Assembly (NCBI RefSeq): GCF_024464595.1
Contig: NZ_JANHAW010000005.1
Location: 1 to 64,000 of the forward strand
From: Halobellus litoreus
GTDB taxonomy: Archaea > Halobacteriota > Halobacteria > Halobacteriales > Haloferacaceae
Length of the DNA: 64,000 nucleotides
Reading direction: 5' to 3'
The stretch's first letter is position 1. The number at the start of each line of letters is the position of its first letter. Positions 23,585 to 31,891 of this stretch are shown here, piece after piece. A program made the translations under genes and the position numbers. The notes below the pieces were generated by a model. It was not told the origin of the DNA and ran no database searches. It saw only the letters and a program-made list of their open reading frames with translations.

Positions 23585-25084
23585 ATGCCCTCACCACCGC
23601 CGACCGACGCGAGTAGCAACAATTCGACGAACTCCACTGGAGAGGTCGTGGACAGGAGTGACGAGTTCGTCGACAACCGAAACGACGTGTGCGACCCGCC
23701 TGCTAACCCCGGCGAGCAGGCCAGCCTCGCTTCCGAGGTGATCGAGGGGCAGACGGATCTCACCGGCAGCCAGGCGACCGAGGACCCGGAATACCTCGAT
23801 GGTGGAACTCGGGAGAGTGCGCTCGATGCGCTGGCCAACGGCTCATGGACCCCCTCCACGATCACTCGAGCCTTCGAAGTCACTGGAAACGTCGCCAACT
23901 CGATCAAAGAGATGGGTTCGGGTGCCAGTCACGTCCTGAAAGTCGAAGATAACACCGAGGACCTATCGGAGTGGCCGGGAATCGGGGACGCTTCGGCCAA
24001 ATCGATCCGGACAACGATACCGAAATTAAAGGCCCGTGGAATCACCCGCCACGGTCTCCCCATCGACGTCAATGCCCAGGCAACCGAGGATGCCGGCGGC
24101 GACGTCGATGAGCTCGAGGGCGTCGAGAGTGTGACCGAACAGACGGTCATGGAGGGGATCGTTGACTCTCTGGACGTTCCCGAACACTGGACAATCGTCG
24201 ATGAGCACGAGGACGCCGAGCAAGAGCCCTCGATCCTCGTTGAGCATCCGGACGGCTACTTGGCCGAAATGTGGCTTCGGGACGACGACGTCTCATCCGG
24301 CGCCGGTGAGTGGGACATCGAATACGTCGACCCGGTGGGGACCCGGCGGGACGGGAGCGGGCAGTTCCACGAGAGCGCCCAGGACGCGCTCGACGAACTC
24401 GTTCCGCACATCAAGGAGGTTCGGGCCGAGGAGCGCGACCGGGCCGAACAGCAGGCCGAGCAGGAAGATATCGACTGGCCTGAAACAATCGGGCGCTTTC
24501 GGCTCCGGGAGCAGACCGTGAGTGACACCCATGCCGAGTATCGGACTGACTATCTGGCGGGCTACGGTATACTGGGGACCAAGCGACGGGAGCGGTCGGA
24601 GGGCATCCGTTTCTACGACGACACCCGGAAGTACCACTTCATGGATGAGACCTACGCCCGGAAGAAGACCGCAATCGAGACAGCCGAGGAGAAGCTCACG
24701 GACCTGACGGAGACACTCGATGAGCGGGAGGACGCGGTGATCGAGCAGAACGATATCCCCGACCACGTTCTCCCCCACCGCTACCGGGGCGATCTCGACG
24801 ACCAGGACAGCGGCAGTGACGATGTCCCGGATAGCAAAACCCGTCAGATGGGTGTCTCACCTGACGACACCGACCAACTCACCGTCGATATTCGCTTCGC
24901 CACCGAAGGCATTAGCGCCTCGGTCTACGCCATCTCCGAGACACCCAACCGAACCGATCTCCTCGAAGAAGCCTGGTACACCTGGACCGAGGTGGACGAA
25001 CTCACCACGGATACGGAGAGTCACATCATATTCGAGATTCCCGTGCAGCACTCCCAAAACGAGAACGAGGACGCGGCGGACTAA
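23585..25084 (+). CDS. Hypothetical protein with helix-hairpin-helix-like region, 499 aa
   Basis: The acidic N-terminus contains SDEFVDNR, shared with the 17418-17903 product. About residues 115-150 (LSEWPGIGDASAKSIRTTIPKLKARG) look like a helix-hairpin-helix DNA-binding motif. The middle (about 180-275) resembles a strand-rich domain, and residues about 290-400 are helical with a coiled coil (ARKKTAIETAEEKLTDLTETLDE). I chose the ATG right after leader copy 9; a GTG 60 bases upstream would place the leader inside the gene. Confidence 0.68.
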   Translation: MPSPPPTDASSNNSTNSTGEVVDRSDEFVDNRNDVCDPPANPGEQASLASEVIEGQTDLTGSQATEDPEYLDGGTRESALDALANGSWTPSTITRAFEVTGNVANSIKEMGSGASHVLKVEDNTEDLSEWPGIGDASAKSIRTTIPKLKARGITRHGLPIDVNAQATEDAGGDVDELEGVESVTEQTVMEGIVDSLDVPEHWTIVDEHEDAEQEPSILVEHPDGYLAEMWLRDDDVSSGAGEWDIEYVDPVGTRRDGSGQFHESAQDALDELVPHIKEVRAEERDRAEQQAEQEDIDWPETIGRFRLREQTVSDTHAEYRTDYLAGYGILGTKRRERSEGIRFYDDTRKYHFMDETYARKKTAIETAEEKLTDLTETLDEREDAVIEQNDIPDHVLPHRYRGDLDDQDSGSDDVPDSKTRQMGVSPDDTDQLTVDIRFATEGISASVYAISETPNRTDLLEEAWYTWTEVDELTTDTESHIIFEIPVQHSQNENEDAAD

Positions 25085-25090
25085 CTCGTG

Positions 25091-25123
25091 CTCGTTTGTC
25101 GGGCCCCCACGCGGTGGAGGCCC
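25091..25123 (+). promoter_or_regulatory. Leader hairpin, copy 10
   Basis: CTCGTTTGTCGGGCCCCC, loop ACGCGGT, then GGAGGCCC: an extended stem with GGGCC pairing to GGCCC. It ends seven bases before the ATG. Confidence 0.7.
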
Positions 25124-25130
25124 ACTCAAA

Positions 25131-25364
25131 ATGGAATCCACCACAGACGACAATATCGCCGGACAGCGCATCGCCGACGTTCGTGAAATGACCAGCGAAG
25201 AACTTGAACGCGAAGGCTGGCAAGCCCATGATTGGCAATCGACAGTCGTTCTCGAACTCGAGTCCGGGACGATCCTCTATCCATCTACTGATCCCGAAGG
25301 AAACGCTCCTGGCGCGATATTCGGCATCGACGCCGACGATACCGCATTCGCCCTCTACCCCTGA
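25131..25364 (+). CDS. Hypothetical protein, 77 aa
   Basis: A small acidic protein (MTSEELEREGWQAHDWQS, then strands ending DDTAFALYP). The frame is open further upstream, but the leader hairpin and the change to acidic composition fix the start at 25131. It is followed after 11 bases by the next gene, so the two likely share a transcript. Confidence 0.65.
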   Translation: MESTTDDNIAGQRIADVREMTSEELEREGWQAHDWQSTVVLELESGTILYPSTDPEGNAPGAIFGIDADDTAFALYP

Positions 25365-25375
25365 CCAAATTCATT

Positions 25376-25963
25376 ATGCACATGCTCATCAGAGTCGTCT
25401 CCGAAGCCTACGACGCCGAAGACGCGACCGGCATCGCCCACGGCCTCTTTGAGGGCGTTGACGCGCCGCTCTACCCGACGTTCGACTACGGCACACTCAT
25501 GACCGATGGTGGTCGCTGGAGCGAGTCACTCCCTGAAATCTTCCGTGAAGAGGGCTCCGCTCGTGCCGACTCCGAGATCGGGAACGATCTTCTCGAGGGC
25601 GCCTGGGTATCAACCACTCGCGAACTCGCTCGAAGAATGGCCGTCATCCGCAAGGGATTCGAAGAGTACACCGACAAGGAACTCCTCGAAAGCCCCCGTA
25701 TTAAAGCCGACGTCGAACCGTGGAACCCTCTCGGCCCAACCCGAAGCGAAGAGGAGTTCATCGACTCCTACTCAATCGACGTCCGGTATGCGATGTACTC
25801 TGTCGGTGAATACGCCGGCCCGGTCTACTACCTCTACAACGAATACGGAACCGCGATTCGGAGCCAAGCCGAATACGAACAACTTCTCGACGAGATTGCG
25901 ACCGATGATACAGGGAACGACGAGACCTCGTTCTACGTGACGCCAGTCGACGTCCACTATTAA
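25376..25963 (+). CDS. Hypothetical protein, 195 aa
   Basis: An acidic globular protein with aromatic-rich segments (VRYAMYSVGEYAGPVYYLYNEYG). The YLYNEYGTAIRSQAEY part faintly resembles YLYDEDGTAICRAGQF in the 17988-18752 product, which could mean distant relatives. No known family is recognised. It is the second gene of the leader copy 10 unit. Confidence 0.65.
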   Translation: MHMLIRVVSEAYDAEDATGIAHGLFEGVDAPLYPTFDYGTLMTDGGRWSESLPEIFREEGSARADSEIGNDLLEGAWVSTTRELARRMAVIRKGFEEYTDKELLESPRIKADVEPWNPLGPTRSEEEFIDSYSIDVRYAMYSVGEYAGPVYYLYNEYGTAIRSQAEYEQLLDEIATDDTGNDETSFYVTPVDVHY

Positions 25964-26130
25964 TCCGGCTCCCATATCAAGCGAATCCTAGGTACAATCA
26001 GAGTCACCCGATTACTAATGACGCTGAGTGTCCCGCGGAGGTAGATTCATCCCCAGCGGGTGTCAAAATCGCACCGACTGATGCACACAGGTTCGTGGCG
26101 GGGGTGACTCACGCCGCTCCGAGACGACAG

Positions 26131-26721
26131 ATGCCAACGAGACAGACCACAATCGAGACGATTCAGACTGACGGTGGAGGCCGTGAGGATAGTGATCGAA
26201 GTGGTCTCCTCGTTCGCCGAGCTGCCCTCGTCGGGTGTGGCGACGCGAAACACGACGGCTTGCTTCCTGCTCGCGAAAAATACCGTTCGACATACTTCGG
26301 CCTCAAGCGCGATTTCGCTGAGACACTCTGTGCTCGCTGGTGGATCCTTTCTGCGAAATTCGGACTGCTTGATCCCGACCGCGTCATCGACGATTACGAT
26401 GTCGCCATCACCGACGACGATGTGGACACCGCTCAGTGGGTCGAGGACGTCCGCACGGTGCTCTCTAATGTGGAGTGGCCCGAGACGACCAAGGACGGTC
26501 GGGACATCGTCTGGGAGCTATATGCGCTTGCTGGAAGTGACTACCTCGAGGCCACCGACCAGGATGAACACTCGCTCCGTGTGCAACTCCCCGACATTAC
26601 ACCCGATCACGTAACGATCCGATTCCCCTTCGACGACCTCGCGGGGATCGGCTACCAAAATGGGTGGCTCGCCGCGTGTCGTGACTCCGGGCGTATCGTC
26701 GATACTGCAACCCACGGCTGA
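26131..26721 (+). CDS. DUF6884-like protein
   Basis: This protein has 196 residues from MPTRQT; an in-frame ATG at 26095 would add 12. LVGCGDAKHDGLLPAREKYRS near residue 35 and WWILSAKFGLLDPDRVIDDYD near residue 70 are the signature of DUF6884, a family often carried by phages and plasmids whose biochemical role I do not know. It follows about 165 bases of unremarkable sequence and has no obvious leader element. Confidence 0.65.
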   Translation: MPTRQTTIETIQTDGGGREDSDRSGLLVRRAALVGCGDAKHDGLLPAREKYRSTYFGLKRDFAETLCARWWILSAKFGLLDPDRVIDDYDVAITDDDVDTAQWVEDVRTVLSNVEWPETTKDGRDIVWELYALAGSDYLEATDQDEHSLRVQLPDITPDHVTIRFPFDDLAGIGYQNGWLAACRDSGRIVDTATHG

Positions 26722-26745
26722 ATACGAACGGGGCGTCTGTCTGAG

Positions 26746-27822
26746 TCACTCCAAGGCTGGTGGGGAATCATGGACTGCGACAACGTCATCAGCAAACTCC
26801 TCGACTGCAAGTGACGGTTCGGAGTGTTCAGTTGGTCCAACGGGCTCGAACTTGCAGAGAACCAAGTTGTAGGAGATGGACGCTTGGACAATCCTCCAGT
26901 AATATGGCCCGCTTTCGTCCCTGTCAGGATCAATTTCGACAATATCACCGAGGTCGAACTCGACGGGTTGTTCATAGGAGCTGCCTGCGAGTTCCGCCTG
27001 TCTCCCTTCTACGTCGGGAAGCGGGTCATGCAGAGTTTCAGCGAGAATATACCAGTCATCAACAAGCCGTCGCTGTCGAACGCCTTCTCGCAACTCTCCA
27101 TCAAGTTCTACGTCGTAGACTGGTCTTGGGGTGATTGGAGATTGGTCCCAGAGTGGTGTCAGCCACGCCTCGTATCGGTCACGAATACGGCAGTGTCCGT
27201 TCTGCGTGTCAAATTCGTCCCCAGCGACAAACAGAAACTCTTCATACGGACTCTGTGTATCTCGACCGAAACGCCCGTCAACTTTGTCACCTTCTTCAAT
27301 CGCCCCCGGGAGATACGACCAGCCAGCAAATTCGGGGTGATGGTACTCAACAAACGGCGCTGAAAGATAGTCGTTTGGCGTCCCAAACACATCGCTCAGA
27401 CGAGTGAGTGCTTCACGCTCCGAAAGAGAGTCACTTCGACTACCGGCTGCGGACTCAAATGAATCCAACTCCGTCGGAGATGCAGACAAGTCATCAGCTG
27501 GCGGATCGCTCCAGTCATCGACCGGAGAATGGAACGAGAACTCACCAATATACAGGCAGTAGTATTCTCTGTTGTCGATTTTGTGAAGGCGAACCTCATC
27601 GACGCAGTCTCGCTCAACTAACGATTCGAGAATTGACTGTTTGAACGCATACAGTGCCTTTTTCCGAATACTGTGATGCCGCGCTCGCGCTTTAGCTCCC
27701 CCGGAGTAATTATTGCTTGCCGACTCAGCGTACTTCTTCGCTTCAACGTTGATCTGGTATAATGCCTCTAGCTGGTCGAATGAACACTTCGGACAGTGTT
27801 CCGAATCAGTTGCATCAGGCAT
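26746..27822 (-). CDS. Hypothetical protein, 358 aa
   Basis: The N-terminus has a CPKC pair (residues 10-13) followed by a basic helical region (YSGGAKARARHHSIRKKALYAFKQ); the middle is acidic and Ser-rich; the C-terminal part has an SH3-like strand pattern (EFDLGDIVEIDPDRDESGPYYWRIVQ). No family is recognised. The gene is convergent with the DUF6884-like gene. A palindrome at 27913-27933 lies about 90 bases upstream of its start. Confidence 0.65.
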   Translation of the reverse strand: MPDATDSEHCPKCSFDQLEALYQINVEAKKYAESASNNYSGGAKARARHHSIRKKALYAFKQSILESLVERDCVDEVRLHKIDNREYYCLYIGEFSFHSPVDDWSDPPADDLSASPTELDSFESAAGSRSDSLSEREALTRLSDVFGTPNDYLSAPFVEYHHPEFAGWSYLPGAIEEGDKVDGRFGRDTQSPYEEFLFVAGDEFDTQNGHCRIRDRYEAWLTPLWDQSPITPRPVYDVELDGELREGVRQRRLVDDWYILAETLHDPLPDVEGRQAELAGSSYEQPVEFDLGDIVEIDPDRDESGPYYWRIVQASISYNLVLCKFEPVGPTEHSEPSLAVEEFADDVVAVHDSPPALE

Positions 27823-27912
27823 GGCAGATTTTGAACAAGGAACTGAAGACGATCATGTCGAGTTGCCGTTTTGTGGTAGTATATCAGACCGGATGAAAGT
27901 TAAAATAACCGA

Positions 27913-27933
27913 GTTGCGTAATAGCTACGCAAC
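27913..27933. promoter_or_regulatory. 8-bp inverted repeat, possible operator or terminator
   Basis: GTTGCGTA, spacer ATAGC, TACGCAAC. It lies between the start of the 27822 gene and the end of the 28062 gene, both on the minus strand, so it could be an operator of the former or mark the 3' end of the latter. The rest of 27823-28061 shows nothing else. Confidence 0.4.
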
Positions 27934-28061
27934 GCTTCTTCTTGTACCAGCCTTTCAGCACGTCGAAGGGACTACACCATCGAGGCGAGTCAAAGGACGA
28001 CATCCGACGGGCTCAGCAAGATGTTCACAGCCTCAGAAGTGGCCTCGTCGACGCGATCGTG

Positions 28062-28538
28062 CTACTCGCCATCAGCCTTCCCCGCATACCTCGAGGTCAC
28101 CTTTCCTCGAAGATCCCGATAGACAGTGTAGCGATACGGACCATGTGGGCAACCATCGCATCCTGGCCCACACGGGAGCTTCCGTTTCTGAAGGTGTCCA
28201 TATCGAGTTAACTCCTCGTCTGACAGTTCCTTTAGCTGTTCCGTACTCATTTCCTCAAACTCTTCTTTCGCTGCACGCCGCTTTTCGCGGGATAGGTTCT
28301 GCGGTGGCTTCTCGACTGCGACCTCACCCGCTCCGACCTTCTCATCCGGAGACACCGGTCGCTCCTTGTGCTCGATGAGTTCATCGCAGTAGTCGATGAC
28401 TCGCTCTAGATCGTACACGGTCTGTACCTGCAGGGGCTCCCACACGCGCTTTGCTAGCCCTTCCGGGGGTGTAGGCATTGCTTCGCCCCGCTCTTCAGGA
28501 CTGGCGGGAGCGCTAGCGTCGGGGTCAGGTTCGGGCAT
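28062..28538 (-). CDS. DUF6788-like small protein, 158 aa
   Basis: The C-terminal 45 residues read CGPGCDGCPHGPYRYTVYRDLRGKVTSRYAGK. This is the Cys-rich then GPY...W/YRxxGKxxSRYxGK pattern of DUF6788-type proteins, common on mobile elements. The N-terminal part is acidic and helical. The start lies six bases from box pair D, which it shares with the divergent 28637 operon. Confidence 0.7.
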   Translation of the reverse strand: MPEPDPDASAPASPEERGEAMPTPPEGLAKRVWEPLQVQTVYDLERVIDYCDELIEHKERPVSPDEKVGAGEVAVEKPPQNLSREKRRAAKEEFEEMSTEQLKELSDEELTRYGHLQKRKLPCGPGCDGCPHGPYRYTVYRDLRGKVTSRYAGKADGE

Positions 28539-28543
28539 GTATT

Positions 28544-28582
28544 ATCCTACGCTACCTTCGTACTAATAATGTAACGTAGGGC
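28544..28582. promoter_or_regulatory. Inverted 12-bp box pair D (spacing 27)
   Basis: ATCCTACGCTAC at 28544-28555 and GTAACGTAGGGC at 28571-28582 lie between divergent genes. The left arm is only six bases from the start of the minus-strand gene, so binding could block both promoters. Confidence 0.68.
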
Positions 28583-28595
28583 CGGATCACCACTC

Positions 28596-28626
28596 CTCGT
28601 TTGTCGTCCCCCGCTTCGGTGGAGGG
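28596..28626 (+). promoter_or_regulatory. Leader hairpin, copy 11
   Basis: CTCGTTTGTCGTCCCCC, loop GCTTCGGT, then GGAGGGA. It ends ten bases before the ATG at 28637. Confidence 0.7.
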
Positions 28627-28636
28627 ATTCATTCCG

Positions 28637-28981
28637 ATGAACACTATCACGACCGCACAGCGCATCTCCACCAGCAGCGACATCGACGCCAGTATCGCCG
28701 CCACCCGCCGTGTGCACCATCTCACCGCCGTCGCCCGAGACGCTATCGACGATCCCAGATCCCTCGATGGAGACACACTTGCGAAGGCTGTCGTCAAAGT
28801 ACTCTACGACGCACACCCTCACATCCGATTCGAGGATGCCCTCGAGCTCGCTGTAATCGTCGAGACACCACCTCTCGACTCGTCGACGGTAGAAGCCATT
28901 GAATACGTCGTCGCAGACATCTGTTCCCATCTCGACGAGTGGAACCGCTTCGAGCCACCGACACTCCCAGGACAAGCATGA
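28637..28981 (+). CDS. Hypothetical protein, 114 aa
   Basis: A helical acidic protein without a known motif (HHLTAVARDAIDDPRSLDGDTLAKAVVKVL). The start is set by leader copy 11; the frame is open upstream only through the hairpin. The TGA overlaps the ATG of the following gene. Confidence 0.7.
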   Translation: MNTITTAQRISTSSDIDASIAATRRVHHLTAVARDAIDDPRSLDGDTLAKAVVKVLYDAHPHIRFEDALELAVIVETPPLDSSTVEAIEYVVADICSHLDEWNRFEPPTLPGQA

Positions 28982-29388
28982 GTGGCGATGAATCGCTCCT
29001 CGAACAGCTCCCGCCCGAGAAACTCCTCGATACACGGAACACGCGGGTCATCACGCCCGCGATCGAGATGATGGAAGAGGTCGCGACCGTTGAACTATAC
29101 CTCGAACACGAGCGGGCGAACCGTGATCGGCCGGGTATCGTCCGCCACTTCACCGAGCAAATTGACGCCATCTACGAGGAAAACGGCGAGATCCCGCCCG
29201 GAGAAAAGGACCAGGAACAGGAGTCGGAAGGCGAACACGAAGGAGACAACATGTCCACCGCCGATGCCGAGACGGTCTCACCGATGTCGCCACCGGAAGA
29301 GCTGCTTGCGTACATCCACGGCCTCGGGAATGAGTCAGACGACGAGATTGCTTCGTCGCCCGCGCCACCCACGTGGGATGAGCTCTAA
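28978..29388 (+). CDS. Hypothetical protein, 136 aa
   Basis: A second coupled gene of the unit (ATGA overlap at 28978-28981). The first 65 residues are helical, with mixed charges (TPAIEMMEEVATVELYLEHERAN). The rest is an acidic Glu/Gln/Ser-rich tail and a short folded end. No family is recognised. It ends two bases before leader copy 12. Confidence 0.68.
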   Translation: MSGDESLLEQLPPEKLLDTRNTRVITPAIEMMEEVATVELYLEHERANRDRPGIVRHFTEQIDAIYEENGEIPPGEKDQEQESEGEHEGDNMSTADAETVSPMSPPEELLAYIHGLGNESDDEIASSPAPPTWDEL

Positions 29389-29390
29389 CT

Positions 29391-29420
29391 CTCGTTTGTC
29401 ACCCCCGACATCCCGTGGGG
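29391..29420 (+). promoter_or_regulatory. Leader hairpin, copy 12, cut off from its gene
   Basis: CTCGTTTGTCACCCCC, loop GACATCCC, then GTGGGGA. The 1.6-kb transposon at 29482-31079 now separates it from the ATG at 31117; without the insertion the distance would be about 90 bases. Confidence 0.65.
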
Positions 29421-29473
29421 ATACGCACATAGAACCGCCCTATCCGGCGATTTCTCCGTATGTTCTTAACCTC

Positions 29474-29481
29474 ATTCTGCC
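29474..29481 (+). repeat. 8-bp target duplication, left
   Basis: ATTCTGCC is repeated exactly at 31080-31087. Confidence 0.85.
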
Positions 29482-29533
29482 GGCTCTGTTGAAATCCTTA
29501 GTGAGTTACAGGTTCAGTCGATAGCTTGAGTAG

Positions 29534-30355
29534 ATGCAGACCCTCCCAAAGTCTCGGTTGCTCCGGTTTGTCGAGGAAGCCTTTCAGTTAGCGCAACGTG
29601 CCGTATCTCGATACTCCTCGAAGTTCTCGAAGCAACACTACACGCTCCATCAGCACATCGTTCTCCTGTGTCTCAAAGTTCGAAAGGATACGACGTATCG
29701 AACACTTCTCGACGAACTCATCGAGATGCCCCGTATTCGGAACGCGATCAATCTCACTGAACTGCCTGCCCCATCGACACTGTGCAAAGCGTTCGATAGA
29801 CTTGATATGGCTGTCTGGCGAGTGCTTCTCAATCTCTCTGTATCACTGCTCCCGACCAATGGCGTTGCGGGGATCGATGCTTCGGGATTCGACCGCAGTC
29901 ACGCTTCCAAACACTACACGAAACGAGCCGAACTCACGATTCAGCAACTCAAAGTAACACTGCTAGTCGATTCCAAAGTGAACGCAATCCTTGATCTACA
30001 CGTGACGACGACACGAAAACACGATAGCCAGATCGCTCCTTCGTTGATCAAACGCAACCCCGAGACTATCGACATCCTGCTCGGTGACAAAGGCTACGAC
30101 GACCAGAAGATCAGACGGCTTGCCCGTCAACACGAGATTCGGCCACTAATCAAGCATCGTGAGTTCACATCGCTTCACAAGGCATGGAATACACGCTTAG
30201 ACGCTGACCTCTACGGCCAACGGAGTCAATCAGAGACAGTTAACTCAACGCTCAAGCGGAAGTACGGCGCGTTCGTCCGTTCACGACGCTGGTGGAAGCA
30301 GTTCCGTGAACTCGCACTTGCGTGTATTGTCCACAATCTTGACCAAGCAATCTAA
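29534..30355 (+). CDS. IS5-family transposase
   Basis: This protein has 273 residues. The DDE residues are visible in GIDASGFDRSH (first Asp), DILLGDKGYDD (second Asp) and SQSETVNSTLKRK (Glu with the YREK-like tail). It is about 85-90% identical by eye to the transposase at 45144-45965, so both belong to one element family. It looks intact. Confidence 0.92.
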   Translation: MQTLPKSRLLRFVEEAFQLAQRAVSRYSSKFSKQHYTLHQHIVLLCLKVRKDTTYRTLLDELIEMPRIRNAINLTELPAPSTLCKAFDRLDMAVWRVLLNLSVSLLPTNGVAGIDASGFDRSHASKHYTKRAELTIQQLKVTLLVDSKVNAILDLHVTTTRKHDSQIAPSLIKRNPETIDILLGDKGYDDQKIRRLARQHEIRPLIKHREFTSLHKAWNTRLDADLYGQRSQSETVNSTLKRKYGAFVRSRRWWKQFRELALACIVHNLDQAI

Positions 30356-30414
30356 CGACCAGTGCAAGTGATAAACCGCACACTGTGAGGCGACGGAGTG
30401 TCTGCTCCGAAGCG

Positions 30415-30585
30415 CTATGATTTCAGTTGAAAGAGCATGAGTTCAAAGTCTGGTGTATCTGGATCATCATGTTGAAGGGGATATGCACCGTCGTTCAGGT
30501 CTACACCATTATTATATGCCTGTTGGATGATTTCATCCAGAGATTGACGGAGTTCTTCTTTCGTTGTCGGTCCTTGTCTTCTCAT
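30415..30585 (-). CDS. Passenger ORF 1, 56 aa
   Basis: MRRQGPTTKEELRQSLDEII opens a 56-residue acidic protein ending MLFQLKS, with a helical first half and an Asp-rich second half. It lies inside the transposon, antisense to the transposase and convergent with it. No family is recognised. Its composition is haloarchaeal-like (acidic), which supports a real gene. Confidence 0.55.
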   Translation of the reverse strand: MRRQGPTTKEELRQSLDEIIQQAYNNGVDLNDGAYPLQHDDPDTPDFELMLFQLKS

Positions 30586-30714
30586 TATTAACCGATTGTC
30601 GCACAGGAGGATAATATCTGGGCATTGTGCACCATGGCGGGTTTAATCCGCAGTCTTCAGCGAACGACTGTTGCAGGTAGTTTGAGAGGCCACGTATCAC
30701 TCTGTATTTCCCCT

Positions 30715-30912
30715 TTATTCAGTCAATTTCTCATCTCCAAAATCTGGGCCTTTACGTACGATGTTGGCCTCTCTGTCCCATTCGACTAACCCAATGGCCT
30801 CTAATTGCTCCAGAGAGTGATCTTTGAGCTGGAGGCGGAGTCGGGCAACGTCCTCATCGGTAGAAACAGGGTCATTACGGTATGCATCTTCTGGAATGTT
30901 GTTCTCTGTCAT
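30715..30912 (-). CDS. Passenger ORF 2, 65 aa, winged-helix-like
   Basis: LRLQLKDHSLEQLEAIGLVEWDREANIVRKGPDF looks like the C-terminal half of a haloarchaeal DUF7344-type winged helix (helix, then a strand hairpin). A 65-residue protein with an intact acidic start (MTENNIPEDAY) may be a small regulator moved by the transposon. It is 129 bases upstream of passenger ORF 1 and could be cotranscribed with it. Confidence 0.55.
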   Translation of the reverse strand: MTENNIPEDAYRNDPVSTDEDVARLRLQLKDHSLEQLEAIGLVEWDREANIVRKGPDFGDEKLTE

Positions 30913-31079
30913 GAGTTGCTATACTTCGGTTCTGAAAACGGATTAACCCCGAAGGTTTTCACACAGATTTGATGTTTGATTATCCGAGTGACAGCCAGCG
31001 ATCCGCATTCAATATGCATGTGTAGTGTACAGTAGATTCACGGGAACACATGTCTAAAGAAGAGGATTTCAACAGAGCC

Positions 31080-31087
31080 ATTCTGCC
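31080..31087 (+). repeat. 8-bp target duplication, right
   Basis: ATTCTGCC, an exact copy of 29474-29481. Confidence 0.85.
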
Positions 31088-31116
31088 CCTATCTTTGCCT
31101 AGGTGAACGGTGAGAC

Positions 31117-31251
31117 ATGTCGACCGTCGTCACAGCGAAACATCATCAGACGACCTACAACAAAACAGAACTCAACCCCATGAAATACAACCAGGTTGAC
31201 ACCACAGAACCAACCGAAACCGACTCCAAATCCCCTGAAAACTGGCCGTGA
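31117..31251 (+). CDS. Small ORF, 44 aa, coupled to the TSCPD gene
   Basis: MSTVVTAKHHQTTYNKTEL runs to a TGA at 31249-31251 that overlaps the GTG start of the next gene (GTGA at 31248-31251). The product is Thr- and Asn-rich. The overlap mirrors the ATGA couplings seen elsewhere in this block and makes translation plausible. Confidence 0.45.
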   Translation: MSTVVTAKHHQTTYNKTELNPMKYNQVDTTEPTETDSKSPENWP

Positions 31252-31868
31252 AGCAACCATGTCCAGACGTTCTCACTGGCGTCACGCAGCGCGTTCAGAC
31301 CGGCTACGGCAAATTCTACGTCATTATCAACGAGGACGCCGACGGCCGGCCGTTCGAACTCTTCGCGAATATCGGGAACTCCGGCGGATTCACCGCTTCC
31401 TTTACCGAGGCACTCGCGAAGACTGTCTCAACCTGGCTCCGTTCTGGTTTTGATCCCGAGGAGATCGCCAGCGAACTCCGAGGCATTCGCTCACCGAAGG
31501 TTGGGTGGGATAAAGGTGACAAGACGCAATCCATCCCGGACGCCATCGGCCTCGCGATGGCGCGCTATCTTGAGGGTGATCCCCACCTCGACTACCCCCA
31601 TCAGCAGAACCTCGCGGAAGCAGTCGAAGAAGACGCCACAGCCGCACACACTGCCGACGGTGGCACGGTCGCTGATCACGATGCGAACTTGAATACGGGC
31701 GCCAACGATAACGATAGTGACCGGGAAGACGATAAGCAGGAAGATGGCACTGCTGAACTCCTCGAAGCCGGCGAATCTCCCGAGTGTCCAGAGTGTGGGT
31801 CAATATCCCTGTATTACTCGGAGGGATGCAAAACCTGCCGAGCCTGCGGCTGGTCAGAATGTTCGTAA
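31248..31868 (+). CDS. Stand-alone TSCPD-domain protein (class II ribonucleotide reductase C-terminal type)
   Basis: This protein has 206 residues and a GTG start. GKFYVIINEDADGRPFELFANIGNSGGFTASFTEAL and ELRGIRSP match the TSCPD domain, and the C-terminal SPECPECGSISLYY...GCKTCRACGWSEC matches the zinc-binding tail of B12-dependent ribonucleotide reductases. The catalytic reductase domain is absent and no other RNR gene is in the window. The acidic linker between the two parts is expanded (about 120-170). It may regulate or reactivate a reductase elsewhere, or be a nucleic-acid-binding relic. Confidence 0.8.
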   Translation: MKQPCPDVLTGVTQRVQTGYGKFYVIINEDADGRPFELFANIGNSGGFTASFTEALAKTVSTWLRSGFDPEEIASELRGIRSPKVGWDKGDKTQSIPDAIGLAMARYLEGDPHLDYPHQQNLAEAVEEDATAAHTADGGTVADHDANLNTGANDNDSDREDDKQEDGTAELLEAGESPECPECGSISLYYSEGCKTCRACGWSECS

Positions 31869-31891
31869 CGTAGTCAAAACAGTTCGTCTCG

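Larger units (their letters stand above)
29482..31079. mobile_element. IS5-like transposon carrying two small passenger genes
   Basis: The ends GGCTCTGTTGAAATCCT (29482) and its reverse complement AGGATTTCAACAGAGCC (to 31079) are terminal inverted repeats. The exact 8-bp duplication ATTCTGCC on both sides shows that the whole 1598 bp moved as one unit. A transposase of 273 residues needs about 0.95 kb; the extra 0.7 kb on the right holds two minus-strand ORFs. The insertion separates leader copy 12 from its downstream genes. Confidence 0.85.
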
